64,000 nucleotides of DNA, from NCBI GenBank assembly GCA_963822145.1, contig CAWGGG010000004.1, positions 1,240,001 through 1,304,000 on the forward strand. Direction: 5' to 3'. Shown here piece after piece: positions 62,150 to 64,000 of this stretch (positions are counted from its first letter, which is position 1; each line of letters starts with the position of its first letter). Made by a program: the position numbers and the translations under genes. The notes beneath the pieces were generated by a model, which was not told where the DNA came from, made no database searches, and worked only from the letters and a program-made list of their open reading frames with translations. The DNA comes from UBA5072 sp963822145 (lineage in GTDB: Bacteria; Bacteroidota; Bacteroidia; Bacteroidales; UBA10428).

Positions 62150-63235
62150 ATGAAAGTAACATTAAAACTAGAGAAATTTGAATTCAAAGGTGTTCCGAAA
62201 GAAAGACCATTGATGATGGCTGGTCCGTGCAGCGCTGAAACCGAAGAACAGGTCATGACCACTGCAAGACAGCTGAAGGATTATGGTATCCGCATATTCA
62301 GAGCCGGGCTCTGGAAACCCCGTACAAGACCAAATGCTTTTGAAGGTGTTGGAAAGGAAGGGTTGCCCTGGCTGAGGCGGGTAAAAGAGGAACTGGGCAT
62401 GTATACAGCTACTGAAGTAGCCAACGTCAAGCATGTTTATGATGCCCTGAAGGCCGGAATTGATATCATCTGGTTGGGCGCAAGAACAACAGCAAATCCT
62501 TTTGCAGTGCAGGAAATTGCTGATTCCCTCCGTGGTGTGGACGTACCGGTCCTTGTCAAAAATCCGATCAACCCGGATGTGGAGCTTTGGATCGGGGCAT
62601 TTGAAAGGTTGAACAGTGCCGGTATCCATAAACTGGCAGCCATCCACCGGGGATTTTCAATCTACAGCAAGACCCTATACCGGAATAATCCGCAGTGGGA
62701 GATTCCAATCGAATTAAAGCGGTTGATTCCGGACCTGCCTATCATTACTGATCCCAGTCATATCTGCGGCAGTCGTGAATTGTTGTTTGAAATATCACAG
62801 AAAGCCATGGACCTTGATTTTGACGGTCTTATTGTAGAAACACACTGCAATCCCGATCAAGCCCTGAGTGACGCACAACAGCAGCTTACTCCGGAAAACC
62901 TTAACAAATTAATCTCCAGGCTGGTGCTCAGAAGTGCCAGCATACAAAATAATGTATTACTTTCGACCCTGGAAGAACTGAGACACGAGATTGACAAATA
63001 TGATGATAAGCTGATGGAGATTTTTGAACACCGTATGGCCGTTTCGCGCAAAATAGGTCAGTATAAAAAGCAGAACAGCATTACCATCTTGCAGACCACC
63101 CGTTGGGATGAAATCATCCGGAATAAAATTGATCAGGCTGCTAAAAAAGGTTTGGGCGAGGAATTCATTATAAAAATTTTCCGTGCTATTCACGAAGAAT
63201 CCATTAATCACCAGACCCGTGTAATGAATGAATAG
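62150..63235 (+). CDS. Bifunctional DAHP synthase / chorismate mutase
   Basis: A 361-residue fusion. Residues about 1-255 are a type Ibeta/KDO8PS-like 3-deoxy-7-phosphoheptulonate synthase (MMAGPCSAETEEQ, RAGLWKPRTRPNAFEG, ITDPSHICGSR, VETHCNPDQALSD). Residues about 270-360 are an AroQ-type chorismate mutase (LEELRHEIDKYDDKLMEIFE, RMAVSRKIGQYKKQ). One protein thus supplies the first step of the shikimate pathway and the chorismate-to-prephenate step. The order mirrors Bacteroidota pheA-aroFG/CM operons. It stops directly at the aroB start. Confidence 0.94.
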   Translation: MKVTLKLEKFEFKGVPKERPLMMAGPCSAETEEQVMTTARQLKDYGIRIFRAGLWKPRTRPNAFEGVGKEGLPWLRRVKEELGMYTATEVANVKHVYDALKAGIDIIWLGARTTANPFAVQEIADSLRGVDVPVLVKNPINPDVELWIGAFERLNSAGIHKLAAIHRGFSIYSKTLYRNNPQWEIPIELKRLIPDLPIITDPSHICGSRELLFEISQKAMDLDFDGLIVETHCNPDQALSDAQQQLTPENLNKLISRLVLRSASIQNNVLLSTLEELRHEIDKYDDKLMEIFEHRMAVSRKIGQYKKQNSITILQTTRWDEIIRNKIDQAAKKGLGEEFIIKIFRAIHEESINHQTRVMNE

Positions 63236-64000
63236 ATGAAAACCATAGAGATTAACACTGATGCAAAAGTTTCCAGAATCATTATCGGTGAAAGTCTAAA
63301 AAACCTTTCCGCTTATGTCCCGTCCGGTAAGGCAATCATTATTACTGATGTAACCTTACACAGGATATACGGGAAAGACTTTCCGCCCTTTCCGGTAATT
63401 GCCATGGGTTTGGGCGAGTCCCATAAAACCCTTGAAACACTTGCATACATTTTTGAAAGGCTCATTGAATATGAGACTGACCGGTCGACCTTTATTATAG
63501 CCATTGGTGGCGGGATTGTATGCGATGTGGCTGGTTTTGCGGCCTCAGTTTATATGCGCGGCCTGCACTTTGGCTTTGTTTCCACCACCCTGCTTTCACA
63601 GGTTGATGCCAGTGTGGGCGGAAAAAATGGTGTTAATTTTCTGGGTTATAAAAACATGCTGGGTGTTTTTAACCAGCCTGATTTTGTGCTTGTTGACACC
63701 GGTATGCTTCAGACCCTTGATCAAAGGGAATTTCGCTCAGGCTTTGCTGAAATAGTAAAGGCCGCTGCCATTAAGGATGCTTCCCTTTTCAGCTACCTGG
63801 AGAATCATCACCAGGATGCCCTTGTGAATAATACTGACGTTCTGGAAAAACTCATCTATGAGGCCGTTCTAATCAAGTCGCAGGTGGTACAGCAAGACGA
63901 AAAGGAAAAAGGGGAAAGGAAAAAGCTCAATTTCGGACATACCTTTGCCCACGCCATTGAAAGGAAAACAGGGATGTTGCATGGTGAAGCTGTTAGTATT
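63236..64000 (+). CDS. aroB: 3-dehydroquinate synthase (partial, runs off the window)
   Basis: ATG 63236 immediately follows the preceding TAG; 255 codons are open to the window's end. AroB features: TFIIAIGGGIVCDVAGFAAS, STTLLSQVDASVGGKNGVNF, GFAEIVKAAAI, NFGHTFAHAIE and HGEAVSI. It makes 3-dehydroquinate from DAHP, the second shikimate step, so the operon encodes consecutive steps. The C-terminus, including about 90 more residues, lies beyond the window. The Cys in GGGIVCD replaces the common Gly. Confidence 0.95.
   Translation, partial: MKTIEINTDAKVSRIIIGESLKNLSAYVPSGKAIIITDVTLHRIYGKDFPPFPVIAMGLGESHKTLETLAYIFERLIEYETDRSTFIIAIGGGIVCDVAGFAASVYMRGLHFGFVSTTLLSQVDASVGGKNGVNFLGYKNMLGVFNQPDFVLVDTGMLQTLDQREFRSGFAEIVKAAAIKDASLFSYLENHHQDALVNNTDVLEKLIYEAVLIKSQVVQQDEKEKGERKKLNFGHTFAHAIERKTGMLHGEAVSI

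Overview
The window looks like chromosome of a Bacteroidota bacterium, most likely Bacteroidales-like. The signs are type IX secretion sorting domains, a PorP/SprF protein next to a giant secreted adhesin, 'Fibrobacter succinogenes major paralogous' (FISUMP) domain proteins, a DUF3822-rsmD pair, a VirE/BT4734-type mobile-element primase, promoters of the Bacteroidetes type (TTTG, 20 nt, TAnnTTTG), and few Shine-Dalgarno sequences. All identifications come from reading the sequence; no database search was run.

Layout. (a) 1-1.1 kb: the end of an unknown gene, an Ada-like alkylation repair gene and tRNA-Asp(GTC). (b) 1.17-21.48 kb: a genomic island inserted at the 3' end of tRNA-Asp. It is bounded by a 17-nt direct repeat, carries paired 'atggtgtcg' motifs just inside both ends, and has a tyrosine integrase at its right end. 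Its cargo is an excisionase-like HTH protein, a primase/helicase-like replication protein, two secreted proteins, a possible uracil-DNA-glycosylase-like protein, a decayed type I restriction-modification locus (hsdM intact; hsdS, hsdR and a DUF4268 nuclease frameshifted) and a membrane NACHT NTPase that could be an anti-phage STAND protein. The integrase is frameshifted as well. A structure at 9.19-9.25 kb resembling the left end suggests a composite island. (c) 21.48-22.92 kb: a small cassette with a FISUMP lipoprotein, flanked by a duplicated terminator plus 19-nt repeat and by further degenerate tRNA-end sequences.

(d) 23-34.8 kb: ordinary chromosome. It holds an MMPL transporter with a LolA-like partner, rsmD/DUF3822, a RecD-like helicase, a TonB-dependent receptor divergent from a PAS-LuxR regulator, a divergent HisI-like protein and a membrane protein. 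(e) 33.7-47.9 kb: a PorP/SprF gene preceded by a 4364-residue secreted protein with 12 nearly identical 89-residue repeats and a gliding-type (CHU_C) C-terminal sorting domain. (f) 48-53.5 kb: a carbohydrate cluster (sugar isomerase/epimerase lipoprotein, GH43-like enzyme with discoidin and Fn3-like regions, phosphotriesterase-family lipoprotein, Tat-exported Gfo/Idh/MocA oxidoreductase). (g) 53.6-61 kb: housekeeping genes mdh, an ECF sigma factor, uvrA, nth and several hypothetical secreted proteins. (h) 61.1-64 kb: an aromatic amino acid operon (pheA, DAHP synthase-chorismate mutase, aroB). It is preceded by a full attenuation module: promoter, a 25-residue leader peptide with an FFYFYFW run, and a terminator hairpin.

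The strongest second-look items are the aromatic leader/attenuator, the layered tRNA-Asp insertion site, the membrane NACHT protein beside the dead restriction system, the repeat array with a five-unit higher-order period, and the short repeat arrays that sit at stop codons.
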